Of a stretch of DNA of 9,282 bases, positions 1-8,600 are shown in pieces. The stretch covers positions 1-9,282 of the forward strand of contig CAMWHN010000068.1 of the NCBI GenBank assembly GCA_947174085.1, read 5' to 3'. Every line of letters starts with the position of its first letter. Position 1 is the stretch's first letter. The DNA comes from an uncultured Ruminococcus sp. Its GTDB lineage: Bacteria > Bacillota > Clostridia > Oscillospirales > Ruminococcaceae. A program made the position numbers and the translations under genes. The notes under the pieces are model-generated. The model had not been told where the DNA came from, made no database searches, and saw only the letters and a program-made list of their open reading frames with translations.

Positions 1-57
1 TATCTGTTCAATCAAAAAGAGATGAGAAAAGCAATTGAACAGTTAAAAAATAAATAA
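1..57 (+). CDS. 3' end of an unidentified gene (partial)
   Basis: Frame 1 is open from the first base to a TAA at 55-57 and encodes YLFNQKEMRKAIEQLKNK. The other two forward frames hit stops within the first 36 bases. The charged, helical tail with an RKAIEQL pattern is the sort of ending seen in many cytosolic enzymes, for example PLP-dependent aminotransferases, but 18 residues are too few to name a family. The next gene begins 45 bases downstream and no promoter is visible between them, so this gene probably belongs to the same transcript. The CDS continues upstream of the window. Confidence 0.5.
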   Translation, partial: YLFNQKEMRKAIEQLKNK

Positions 58-102
58 ATAATTAGAACAAAAGAATAATCAGAGAGGAGATTTTGAAAAT
101 TT

Positions 103-1257
103 ATGAAATTCAAGCCAAAAGGTCGGAAAATTTATAGAAGAAAAGACCGGTTTGAACACTTAAAGCATGTCAGACATAATACATTTTCTGTAATTCTGAC
201 ATTTTTGTTAGCTGGTGCAATTGGATTTGTTGGCTATAGTGCAGGTGCGCCAATTGTGGCATTCTTGCAGGAAAAAAATTTTTTTATAACAGAATCAGAT
301 AATAATAATAATTCTGAACCAACAGAGACAACAGAACCAGAAGAAAATATAGAAATAACAGAAACAACAGAAATGATAGAAACAACAGAAGAAGTAACAG
401 AACCAACAACGGAAGAACGTCTTGGTTTTGTACAGAAAGCCCCTGATATGCAAGGTTATGAACTGGACGTTTCGGCTTTAATAACAGAGACAGCATTGGA
501 ACAGGCTCTCGAAGAATTACCAGAGGGTTTGTCACATGTTTTAGTACCGCTTAAAATAAATGGCGGTGATATTTATTATGCAACGGCTGTGAAAGATGCT
601 ATTAAAAGTAATGCTGTGCAAGCGGTTTTGTCACTGGATAAAATTTATGAAATGATAAGTGCCAAAGGCTATGAACCTGTTGCCGTGATTAATACTTTAC
701 AAGACGATAATTATGCAAAAAATTATTCAGCATCTTCTTATCATAATATAAATACAGGAGAAATTTGGGAAGATAAATCTACTGTAGAAACAAGACTTTG
801 GCTTTCACCAGAAAATTCGCTCACACAAGATTATCTGAGTGCCATTGCAGAAGAAATTGAACAGGCAAATTTTAAAATTTTAGTCTGTGAAGGGTTAAGT
901 TTTCCGAATTTTCCAAGAAGTGAATTGGATAATTTAGAGCCAGTTTGCGGTAATACAGAAAGATATCAGGCATTGACAGAATTATTAGTTTCTATGCGTG
1001 CGAGTGCGCCGGAAACGGCTATTTTTGTAAGAATTAACGGTGATGATGCGTTATTTGGTGACTTAGAAACGATGTATGCAGCAGAATATTTGCCTGCTGA
1101 TTGCTTATTAGTGACTATGCATACGGGAAATAAAAAAGATGTGGAAAAATTAAAAAGCTTATCTACTACTGTGCCGATTATTATCGAATGGCAGGGTGAG
1201 GAAGCTCCGCAAAGTCCAAAATTAGAAAGTTATATATTAAATCCAGAAAATGAATAA
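103..1257 (+). CDS. Membrane-anchored protein with degenerate putative glycoside hydrolase-like (DUF4015-type) domain
   Basis: This is a 384-residue protein of unknown function. Residues 1-26 are very basic (KPKGRKIYRRKDR) and are followed by one hydrophobic segment at about 27-56, so the protein is probably N-in with its C-terminal part outside the cell. Residues 64-105 form a Thr/Glu/Asn-rich linker with three ETTE units. From about 118 onward the pattern recalls DUF4015 putative glycoside hydrolases: a strand plus loop near 145-160 (VLVPLKINGGDIYY), a strand at 190-197, and WLSPENSLTQDYLSAIAEEI at 233-252 followed by FKILVCEGLSFP at 257-268. Typical members read roughly GFDEIQFDYIRFP at the last site, so the family's acidic FDY centre is replaced by CEG here and catalysis may be lost. 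ATG at 103 is preceded by AGGAG at 85-89 with a longish 13-nt gap; the in-frame codon at 94 is a stop, so no earlier start is possible. It lies upstream of hprK with a 38-nt gap. The family assignment is from pattern memory only. Confidence 0.6.
   Translation: MKFKPKGRKIYRRKDRFEHLKHVRHNTFSVILTFLLAGAIGFVGYSAGAPIVAFLQEKNFFITESDNNNNSEPTETTEPEENIEITETTEMIETTEEVTEPTTEERLGFVQKAPDMQGYELDVSALITETALEQALEELPEGLSHVLVPLKINGGDIYYATAVKDAIKSNAVQAVLSLDKIYEMISAKGYEPVAVINTLQDDNYAKNYSASSYHNINTGEIWEDKSTVETRLWLSPENSLTQDYLSAIAEEIEQANFKILVCEGLSFPNFPRSELDNLEPVCGNTERYQALTELLVSMRASAPETAIFVRINGDDALFGDLETMYAAEYLPADCLLVTMHTGNKKDVEKLKSLSTTVPIIIEWQGEEAPQSPKLESYILNPENE
313..417 (+). repeat. Thr/Glu-rich linker with imperfect tandem repeats
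   Basis: This is codons 71-105 of the membrane-anchored protein. ETTE recurs at residues 75-78, 87-90 and 93-96. The 12-mer GAAACAACAGAA occurs identically at 361-372 and 379-390, an 18-nt period. Just upstream, four AAT codons (301-312) encode Asn67-70. Such linkers usually space an extracellular domain from the membrane and may be variable in length between strains. Confidence 0.6.
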
Positions 1258-1295
1258 TATTTTTTATTTTAATTTTTTAAAGGAGTTGCTTTTTT

Positions 1296-2255
1296 ATGGC
1301 AGAAAGATTTACAATCTCATTGCAGAAAATCATTGATGAGTTTAAACTTGAAGTGATTTATACCCCCAAATCTCCGGCAGAAATTTTAATTGACGAAAAT
1401 GATGTCAATAGACCAGGGCTACAGCTTATGGGATTTTATGAATATTTTAATCCGGAACGGATTCAGATTATTGGTAAAATGGAATTTGCCTATTTATCAA
1501 CGATTGATGAAAAAACAAGACGTGAACGTCTGGAATTATTATTCTCGCAGAAACTTCCGGCTTTAATTATTACTAGAGAATTGCCTTATTTTACAGAAAT
1601 GCTGGAATTAGCACAAAAATTTGAAATGCCTTTGCTAAGAAGCAAAGAAAGTACATCTAATTTTATGTCAGGTTTGATTGCTTTTTTAAATTTAAATCTT
1701 GCGCCTAGAATTACCCGTCATGGTGTTTTAATTGAAATTTATGGCGAGGGTGTATTCTTGACAGGTGAGAGTGGTGTTGGCAAAAGTGAAACGGCGATAG
1801 AGCTTGTCAAAAGGGGGCATAGACTAGTTGCAGATGACGCTGTAGAAATCAGAAAAGTATCTAATATTAGTCTTGTTGGTAGCTCACCGGATAATATTCG
1901 GCATTTTCTGGAGTTGCGTGGCATTGGTATTATTAATGCAAGACGTTTATTTGGTATGGGTGCTGTTAAAATGACTGAAAAAATTGACTTAGTTGTAGAA
2001 ATGGAGCTTTGGAATCCTGAAAAAATTTATGACAGAATGGGTATTGATACAGAATATGCTTCTATTTTAGGTGTCAAAGTGCCATGCTTAACAATTCCAG
2101 TCAAACCCGGTAGAAATCTTGCTGTTATTTTGGAAGTTGCTGCTATGAATAATAGACAGAAAAAAATGGGCTATAACGCTGCGACTGAATTATTAGACCG
2201 TTTGGGTATGGATATGGAAGGCACGGAATCTGTAAAAGATTATGATGCATTTTAA
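1296..2255 (+). CDS. hprK: HPr kinase/phosphorylase
   Basis: This bifunctional cytosolic enzyme phosphorylates Ser46 of HPr (and Crh where present) and removes that phosphate again, controlling CcpA-dependent carbon catabolite repression in Firmicutes. The 319 residues match the usual length of about 310. The N-terminal domain covers about 1-130. RHG is at 141-143, Walker A GESGVGKS at 157-164, the acidic pair DD at 180-181, and the HprK signature ELRGIGIINARRLFG at 207-221. The conserved C-terminal block PVKPGRNLAVILEVAAMN (268-285), followed by KKMGYNAA (289-296), is also present. No expected functional residue looks missing. The ATG follows AGGAG (1281-1285) by 10 nt. It sits between the membrane protein and murB with short gaps and no promoter in either, consistent with co-transcription. 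Neither ptsH nor crh is in the window. Confidence 0.97.
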   Translation: MAERFTISLQKIIDEFKLEVIYTPKSPAEILIDENDVNRPGLQLMGFYEYFNPERIQIIGKMEFAYLSTIDEKTRRERLELLFSQKLPALIITRELPYFTEMLELAQKFEMPLLRSKESTSNFMSGLIAFLNLNLAPRITRHGVLIEIYGEGVFLTGESGVGKSETAIELVKRGHRLVADDAVEIRKVSNISLVGSSPDNIRHFLELRGIGIINARRLFGMGAVKMTEKIDLVVEMELWNPEKIYDRMGIDTEYASILGVKVPCLTIPVKPGRNLAVILEVAAMNNRQKKMGYNAATELLDRLGMDMEGTESVKDYDAF

Positions 2256-2289
2256 TAATTTTTAAATTTTTACAGGGGGTTCTTGTGCT

Positions 2290-3231
2290 ATGAACGAAGA
2301 ATTACAACAAATTTGCAATGCGTATCAAATGCAATTGCAAGAAAATATTTCTCTTGCAAGTCACACAACGTTTCATATTGGTGGTAATGCTGATTTCTGG
2401 ATTGAAATTAATTCTACACAGGGATTAGGAAAATTATTGCAATTTTGTGATGAGAAAAAAATTAATTATTTTGTCATGGGCAGAGGAAGTAATATTTTAG
2501 CTTCTGATAATGGCTATCAAGGTGTGATTTTGCATTTAGGGAACTGTTTTTCTGAAATAAAAATGCAGGAAATGCATGATAAAATAATTTTAACTTGTCA
2601 GGCAGGCGCAATGCTTAGTAATATTGCAAAATTTGCAATGGAACATAGTTTAACAGGTATGGAAGCGTTAAGTGGTATTCCGGGAACTGTTGGCGGTGCT
2701 TTATACATGAATGCTGGTGCTTATGGCAGTGAAATAAAAGATATTGTAATTGCATGCAGTTATATAAATAAATTCGGCAAAGAATATAATTTAACAAGTG
2801 AAGATTTAAATTTATCTTACAGGCATAGCTTTTTTACGGAGCATGCCGGAGCTGTTATCACTTCTGTGACAATTTGCTTAGAAAAAGGCAATCCAGAAGA
2901 AATTGCAGAAAAATATGCAGATTTTTCTCAAAGACGAAAGACAAAACAGCCATTAAATTATCCTAGTGCCGGAAGTACGTTTAAACGTCCAGAAGGTAGC
3001 TATGCTTCTAAGTTAATTGACGAATGCGGTTTGAAAGGCTATCAAATTGGTGGCGCACAAGTCAGTGAAAAACATGCCGGTTTTGTAATTAATAAAGCAA
3101 ATGCTACTTGTCAAGATGTTTTAAATTTATGCCAACATGTGCATGATGTTGTATTAGAAAAAACAGGATATTTATTAGAGCTTGAGCCGGTTTTCTTGGA
3201 ATCACAAGGCGGTGAATTGTCATGCAGTTAG
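2290..3231 (+). CDS. murB: UDP-N-acetylmuramate dehydrogenase (UDP-N-acetylenolpyruvoylglucosamine reductase)
   Basis: This FAD enzyme reduces the enolpyruvyl group on UDP-GlcNAc with NADPH to give UDP-MurNAc, the second committed step of peptidoglycan precursor synthesis. The protein has 313 residues, a normal length for a type II MurB. Visible FAD-binding motifs are TTFHIGGNADFW (26-37), MGRGSNIL (63-70) and ALSGIPGTVGGALYMNAGAYG (126-146), with YRHSFF at 177-182. The catalytic-site block PSAGSTFKRPEG (225-236) carries the proton-donor Ser in the AGST context, and GGAQVSEKHAGFVIN follows at 254-268. The terminal LELEP (296-300) aligns with the family's LEPEV, making Glu299 the likely catalytic acid. 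The ATG follows an AGGGGGT ribosome binding site at 2274-2280. Its last 10 nt overlap the start of rapZ. Confidence 0.97.
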   Translation: MNEELQQICNAYQMQLQENISLASHTTFHIGGNADFWIEINSTQGLGKLLQFCDEKKINYFVMGRGSNILASDNGYQGVILHLGNCFSEIKMQEMHDKIILTCQAGAMLSNIAKFAMEHSLTGMEALSGIPGTVGGALYMNAGAYGSEIKDIVIACSYINKFGKEYNLTSEDLNLSYRHSFFTEHAGAVITSVTICLEKGNPEEIAEKYADFSQRRKTKQPLNYPSAGSTFKRPEGSYASKLIDECGLKGYQIGGAQVSEKHAGFVINKANATCQDVLNLCQHVHDVVLEKTGYLLELEPVFLESQGGELSCS

Positions 3232-4088
3232 TAATTATTACTGGTATGTCTGGTTCTGGTAAGTCTACGGCTATGAAAGTTCTGGAAGATATTGGTTTTT
3301 ATTGCATTGATAATCTCCCTCCACAATTTATTCCTAGTTTTGTAGATGTTTGCACCAGAACCGGAAGAAGTCTGAATAAAGTTGCAATTGCTGTAGATAT
3401 TCGCACAGGTGACATGTTTTCTGAAATTTATGAAGTTTTGACGAAATTAAAAGAAAATATGTCAGAAGAATTAAAATTATTATTTACAGACGCTTGTGAT
3501 GAAGTATTAATCCGGCGTTACAAAGAAACAAGACGCAAACACCCACTTTCTGAAAAATATAACGCATTGCCTGATGCAATCCAAGCAGAACGGGAAAAGC
3601 TTTTGCCTTTAAAATCATGGTCTGATTATGCAGTAGAAACTTCGCATTTAAGTACGTCTCAGCTTGGCGAAGAAATTCGGAATATTTTTTTGGAAAATAA
3701 ATCAGATTCTTTGTTAATAAAAGTCATGTCTTTTGGCTATAAATATGGTGTGTCTTCAGAATCTGATTTGATTTTTGATGTCAGATGTTTGCCCAATCCG
3801 TTTTATATTCCAGAATTAAAAAAACATACTGGTTTAGACTCTTGTGTGCGTGATTATGTTATGCAATTTCCCCAATCCCAGACGTTGCAGATAAAAATTA
3901 ATGATTTACTGGAATTTTTATTGCCTTTATATATTTCAGAAGGTAAAAGTCAATTAGTAATTGCATTCGGTTGCACAGGCGGTAAACATAGAAGTGTGAC
4001 ATTTGCGGAGCTTGTGGGAGATAATTTAGCGAAAAAAGGCTATCGTGTACATAAAATGCATAGGGATATTAAAAGGGGCAGACATTAA
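3222..4088 (+). CDS. rapZ: RapZ/YvcJ family nucleotide-binding protein
   Basis: This is a cytosolic P-loop regulatory protein. In Escherichia coli RapZ binds small RNAs and controls GlmS mRNA decay in response to glucosamine-6-phosphate. In Bacillus the homologue YvcJ is a nucleotide-hydrolysing protein with a less defined role. The 288-residue length is typical. Walker A GMSGSGKST is at 8-16, DNLPP at 30-34, and the Walker B-like region LLFTDACDEVLIRRYKETRR at 86-105. The C-terminal ligand-binding domain has FGYKYG (171-176), FDVRCLPNP (185-193) and the hallmark FGCTGGKHRSV (249-259). It ends in a short basic tail (HRDIKRGRH). The start overlaps the end of murB by 10 nt, with AAGGCGGTGA (3206-3215) as ribosome binding site inside murB, so translation is probably coupled. 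Confidence 0.95.
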   Translation: MQLVIITGMSGSGKSTAMKVLEDIGFYCIDNLPPQFIPSFVDVCTRTGRSLNKVAIAVDIRTGDMFSEIYEVLTKLKENMSEELKLLFTDACDEVLIRRYKETRRKHPLSEKYNALPDAIQAEREKLLPLKSWSDYAVETSHLSTSQLGEEIRNIFLENKSDSLLIKVMSFGYKYGVSSESDLIFDVRCLPNPFYIPELKKHTGLDSCVRDYVMQFPQSQTLQIKINDLLEFLLPLYISEGKSQLVIAFGCTGGKHRSVTFAELVGDNLAKKGYRVHKMHRDIKRGRH

Positions 4089-4091
4089 AAA

Positions 4092-4691
4092 ATGAGTTAT
4101 AAATTAATTGCCTATTCTGATATGATAGGTAAAAGTAATTATGTATTAGAACAGCTTAAAATAATCGCAGAAAATTATATTAAGAGTTATCAAAATAATA
4201 AATTAAAATTAAGCGTAAAACTGGATTCAGTTTCATATTGTCCAAATTTTATGTTCTATGATAAAGCAGTTTGGATTGTGGAAATTGAAGAAAAAATACT
4301 TAAAAATACTTATACTATTTTTAATACGATATTGATTTCTGATAAAACCGGCAAAATATATGAAACTTTCGTGAATATGTCCAAAACAAATGGAAATACA
4401 ATTCTTAATTCAAATGAAATAATAGCTATCGCAAATGCGTATAAAAATGATTTAGAGCAAAAACAAAAATTTAAATTTCACTATTATGTTGCTATCAATA
4501 ATATAAGCTATGATATGTGTTTTAAAAATAAAAAGAATGCCTATGAACCTAGCTGGTTTGTTCTGATTGTATGCGAAGAAATGAAAATTTTTTCTGACCC
4601 TTGTCATTATGTATTTATTTCTGATATTTCAGGTGAAATCATAGCAATTATGAATCATCATGGCAGAATGCTTGACCCGTCTGAAATATAA
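4092..4691 (+). CDS. Unrecognised protein with an internal ~94-residue duplication, between rapZ and whiA
   Basis: I do not recognise this 199-residue gene. It has no signal peptide or membrane segment, so it is probably cytosolic. Two halves show the same layout: an amphipathic helix (about 20-36 and 108-122), then W-x-V-x-I, then I-S-D-x-[TS]-G-[KE]-I. Trp61 pairs with Trp155 and ISD 82-84 with ISD 176-178, with exactly the same Trp-to-Ser distance (22). This helix plus strand-strand pattern ending in a D-x-T-G-K-I turn recalls PepSY-like or NTF2-like (immunity-protein) folds, but that is only inference. A hand count gives about 24% G+C over 4141-4620, lower than sampled rapZ and whiA lines (about 32-40%), though sampled dnaE lines are also low (25-27%). 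The ATG lies 3 nt after the rapZ stop, with AAGGGG (4073-4078) as ribosome binding site. In many Firmicutes yvcK occupies this position, but this protein does not resemble YvcK. Confidence 0.85.
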   Translation: MSYKLIAYSDMIGKSNYVLEQLKIIAENYIKSYQNNKLKLSVKLDSVSYCPNFMFYDKAVWIVEIEEKILKNTYTIFNTILISDKTGKIYETFVNMSKTNGNTILNSNEIIAIANAYKNDLEQKQKFKFHYYVAINNISYDMCFKNKKNAYEPSWFVLIVCEEMKIFSDPCHYVFISDISGEIIAIMNHHGRMLDPSEI

Positions 4692-4710
4692 ATAATTAAA
4701 ATCAAAAATA

Positions 4711-4728
4711 AAGGAAGTGGTGAATTTG
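4711..4728 (+). promoter_or_regulatory. Ribosome binding site that decides the whiA TTG start
   Basis: AAGGAAGTGG (4711-4720) is a near-consensus Shine-Dalgarno sequence. Two in-frame GTG codons (4717 and 4720) lie inside it and cannot sit at a proper distance from it. TTG at 4726 is correctly spaced, and starting there gives the family's usual N-terminus MSFS. Confidence 0.8.
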
Positions 4729-5649
4729 TCATTTTCTCATGATGTTAGAGAATGTATTAGAGCAACTATCAGTGACCATGATAGACGGTTTGCTTGTTTA
4801 TATGGCATGCTATTATATGGCAGAGCTGTTACCAGAGAAGAAATTTGCCTGAAAAGTGAAAGTGAAGTATTTCGTTCTGTTTTTCCAGTATTAATAAAAA
4901 CTGTTTTTGGTGCTTCTGTCAAACTGGATATGAAAGCAAAACCTAGAAAAACTGGCAGAAATCTTTGGATTTATAAAATTACAGATAAAAAGCAAGTAAC
5001 AGAAATTAGACATGCGTTTCATATTCATGAAGAACGTAGAATTGACATGCGAAATTTGCCTATGAATAGTATGGGGGCATTTTTAGGCGGTGTGTTTTTA
5101 ACATGCGGGAGTATTACTGACCCTACAAAAGAATATCATTTGGAATTTACTGCGCCTACAGAAATGCTTTACAAAGATTTATGTGATGTGTTATATAGCG
5201 TTGGTGTTCACCCAAATGTCATACAAAGACGTTATGCATGGGCAGTATATCTAAAAGTAAGTGGAGAAATTGAAGATTTATTAACGTTTATGGGCGCACA
5301 AAAATGTACACTTGCGTTAATAGATATTAAAATTGATAAAGAAGTCAAAAATAAAGTAAATCGAATGAGCAATTGTGATATGGCAAATATTGAAAGAACT
5401 ATATCCGCATCTGAAAAACAGTGTCAGGATATTCAGGAAATTATCAAACATGATGGTATGCAGAAATTATCACCAGAATTAAGAATTTTAGCAGAATTAA
5501 GAATCGAAAATCCGCATTTGAGTTTGTCTCAAATTGCGGAATTACTGGAAAAACCCATTGGACGTTCTGGTGTGAATCATAGATTTCATAGAATTGCAGT
5601 AATTGCGGAACAGTACAGAAAGGAAAAATCCCATGACAGCGCAAAATAA
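4726..5649 (+). CDS. whiA: DNA-binding protein WhiA
   Basis: WhiA is a DNA-binding protein required for sporulation septation in Streptomyces and linked to cell division and chromosome segregation in Bacillus. With the TTG start the protein has 307 residues, a normal length, and begins MSFSHDVRE like other family members (MSFSxxVKEE). A LAGLIDADG-like homing-endonuclease fold occupies about 80-180, with FLGGVFLTCGSITDP at 119-133; in this family it is not used for cleavage. The linker NRMSNCDMANIERTI is at 212-226. The C-terminal helix-turn-helix covers about 253-291: LRILAELRIENPHLSLSQIA followed by the highly conserved IGRSGVNHRFHRI. A longer start at GTG 4717 is possible but falls inside the ribosome binding site. 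It follows the unknown gene by 34 nt and overlaps dnaE by 17 nt. Confidence 0.95.
   Translation: MSFSHDVRECIRATISDHDRRFACLYGMLLYGRAVTREEICLKSESEVFRSVFPVLIKTVFGASVKLDMKAKPRKTGRNLWIYKITDKKQVTEIRHAFHIHEERRIDMRNLPMNSMGAFLGGVFLTCGSITDPTKEYHLEFTAPTEMLYKDLCDVLYSVGVHPNVIQRRYAWAVYLKVSGEIEDLLTFMGAQKCTLALIDIKIDKEVKNKVNRMSNCDMANIERTISASEKQCQDIQEIIKHDGMQKLSPELRILAELRIENPHLSLSQIAELLEKPIGRSGVNHRFHRIAVIAEQYRKEKSHDSAK
5619..5635 (+). promoter_or_regulatory. Ribosome binding site that decides the dnaE start
   Basis: AAAGGA (5619-5624) lies 8 nt before ATG 5633, inside the end of whiA. The alternative in-frame TTG at 5603 would add ten residues lacking family character and has no comparable site upstream. Confidence 0.75.
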
Positions 5650-8600
5650 TAATTTTATACATTTGCATGTACACAGTGAATATAGTTTACTAGACGGTGC
5701 TTGTCGTTTAGAAAATTTAGTCCAGCAAGCAAAAGCTTTGGGACAATCAGCTATTGCTGTCACTGACCATGGGAATTTATATGCCGGATTAAAATTTTAT
5801 CAGATTGCGAAACAAGCCGGTATTAAGCCAATTATTGGCTGTGAAATGTATGTCGCAAGAAGAACTAGATTTGATAGAGATGCTAAATTTGATAGAAGAA
5901 GTCATCATTTGGTTTTACTATGCGAAAATCAAACCGGTTATCAGAATTTAATAAAATTAGTCTCTCTCGCAAATACCGAGGGCTTTTATGAAAAACCAAG
6001 AATAGATTTGGATTTATTAAAAAAATATCATAAAGGCTTAATTTGTTTATCTGGCTGTGTTTCCGGAGAAATTGCAAGATTATTACTAGAACATAATTAT
6101 TCTGGTGCAAAACAAAAAGCGTTGCAATATCAGAAAATTTTAGGAGCTGAAAATTATTTTTTAGAAATTCAAAATCATGGCTTGCAGGAAGAAAAAAATA
6201 TATTGCCTTTGTTAGTAAAATTATCCCGTGAAACAGGTGTTGCTTTAGTCGCAACAAATGATGTGCATTATATAAAAAAATCTGATGCTTTTATACAGAA
6301 AATTATGCTTTGTATACAGACCAATCGAACGATTCAAGAAAATCATAATTTGAATTTTTCAACAGATGAATTTTATTTAAAATCTACAGAAGAAATGATA
6401 AATTTATTTTCTGATTTACCAGAAGCTATTACAAATTCCGCTAAAATTGCACAAAGATGTAATCTTGAAATAGAATTTAATCATAGAAAATTACCACATT
6501 TTATACAAGAAGGCATAACGGATAATCAGGCTTATTTTAGAAATTTATGTCAAAAAGGCTTGATTCAGCATTATGGGAATAGTCCTGCACCAGAAGTGCA
6601 GGAAAGATTAGAATATGAAATGCAAGTAATTGCAGATAATGGCTTTGTAGATTATTTTCTAATTGTATGGGATTATGTCCGTTATGCAAAAATGCAGGAT
6701 ATTCCTGTAGGAGCTGGACGAGGTTCTGGCGCAGGGAGTTTATGTGCATATTGCTTAAATATTACAGAAATTGACCCGATTGCAAATAATTTATTATTTG
6801 AGAGGTTTTTAAATTCTGGACGGAAAACAATGCCAGATATTGATGTGGATTTCTGCATTGAGGGAAGACAGAAAGTAAAAGATTATATTGTCAGACGTTA
6901 CGGCAGAGAACATGTTGCAGAAATTATTGTTTTTGATACTTTGAAAGCTAAAAGTACTATTCGGAATGTTGGCAGAGTATTAAATTTAAAATATGAATTA
7001 TATGACGAAATCGCAAAATATATGCATAGCATGTTATCTGTTAAAGAAGCTCTGGAAACAGTGCCAGAATTAAAATTATTATATCAGCAGGATTCACAAG
7101 TAAAACAATTACTAGATATTGCATTGCAAATAGAGGGTATTCCTAGAAATATTTCTGTTCATGCAGCAGGTGTGATTATTACACAAGAACCTGTAATAAA
7201 TAATGTACCTGTCTTAATGATAAAAAATAATAACATGTATGTTTCGCAATATACAATGGATATTTTAGAGCAATTAGGCTTGTTGAAAATGGATTTATTA
7301 GGACTTAAAAATCTGACGATTATTAGAAATACGGAAAAAGCTGTACGAAATTATCAAAAAGGCTTTGCGATTCAAAATATTAATTTTAATGATAGTGCTG
7401 TATATCATTTTATTGCTAGTGGAAATACTTCAGGAATGTTTCAGCTTGAAAGTGACGGCATGCGAAATTTTCTTATGCGTTTAAATCCTACATGCATGGA
7501 AGATATGGTTGCGGCATTGGCATTATATAGACCAGCGACTGTAGATTATATTAAAATATATATTGAAAATAAAAATCACCCTGAAAAAATAAATTATTTG
7601 CATTCAGTTTTGAAAAAAATATTAGCTTCCAGTTATGGCTGTATGTTGTATCAAGAACAAGTAATGCAAATTTGTCGTGACATGGCAGGGTATTCTTATG
7701 CACAGGCGGATAATGTTCGCCGTGCTATGTCTAAGAAAAAACAGGAGATTATGAAACAGGAACGCCAAGTATTTTTACAAGGAGCTGTAAAAAATCATAT
7801 TCCAGAACAAATTGCTAGTCAAGTTTTTGACCAAATGGCAAGCTTTGCGTCTTATGCATTTAATCGTTCTCATGCGACAGCTTATGCAAGAATTGCTTAT
7901 CAAACGGCTTATTTAAAATATTATTTTTTTGGAGATTATATGGCTTCTCTTATGACATATGCAGAAAATAATTATGAAAAACTTGCATCTTATCTTGAAG
8001 AATGCCGGAAACAAGGTTTTTTAATTTATAAGCCAGATATTAATATCAGTGAATGGCAATTTATTTGTCAAGATAAAAAAATATATTTTGGTCTCTCGGC
8101 AATTAAGGGATTGAGTAGAATGTTAATTGATAAATTAACACAAGAACGTAGAAAAAATGGCAAATTTATTAGCTTTGTAGACTTCTGTAAAAGAACACAG
8201 TCTTTTAGTATGGGAAAACTTCATTTTGAAGTATTAATAAAATCTGGTGCATTAGATGATTTGGACTGCAATAGAAAACAAATGCTTTTATATTATAAGC
8301 AAGTTTTAGAATCACTAAATTCTAATAATAGAGATATTACAGATGGGCAAATGAGTTTTTTTGAAGAAGTTAATATCAATAATAGTCATGAATTACCAGA
8401 AATAGCAGATTTTTCTAATTCTGAAAAATTACAGCTCGAAAAAGAAGTATTTGGATTTTATTTAACAGGACACCCTGTCAATCAATTGCAATATTTACAA
8501 GAATTATTCAAATGCTATAAAATTTCTGAATTAGAAAATTTACAAGAATCTGCACATGTCAGAGTCTTGGCTTTGATACAGTCTTGCAAAGAATATAAAA

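Noticed and set aside
301..312. AAT x4 run as a phase-variable microsatellite
   Set aside because: Trinucleotide changes would not shift the frame, and four units are too few to claim slippage-driven variation.
284..535. Antisense 83-residue ORF opposite the Thr/Glu-rich linker
   Set aside because: Its Leu-rich sequence is simply the reverse reading of the ACA/GAA repeats; no ribosome binding site or family pattern was seen.
1758..1763. TTGACA inside hprK as an internal promoter
   Set aside because: No TATAAT-like box lies 16-18 nt downstream, and the hexamer falls just before the conserved Walker A codons.
5603..5632. Upstream TTG start adding ten residues to DnaE
   Set aside because: The added residues (MRNSTERKNP) do not resemble DnaE N-termini, and AAAGGA is correctly placed for ATG 5633.
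5883..6257. Antisense 124-residue ORF inside dnaE
   Set aside because: It lies wholly opposite conserved PHP-domain coding sequence, has unremarkable composition and resembles no family; it is a shadow of the AT-rich sense frame.
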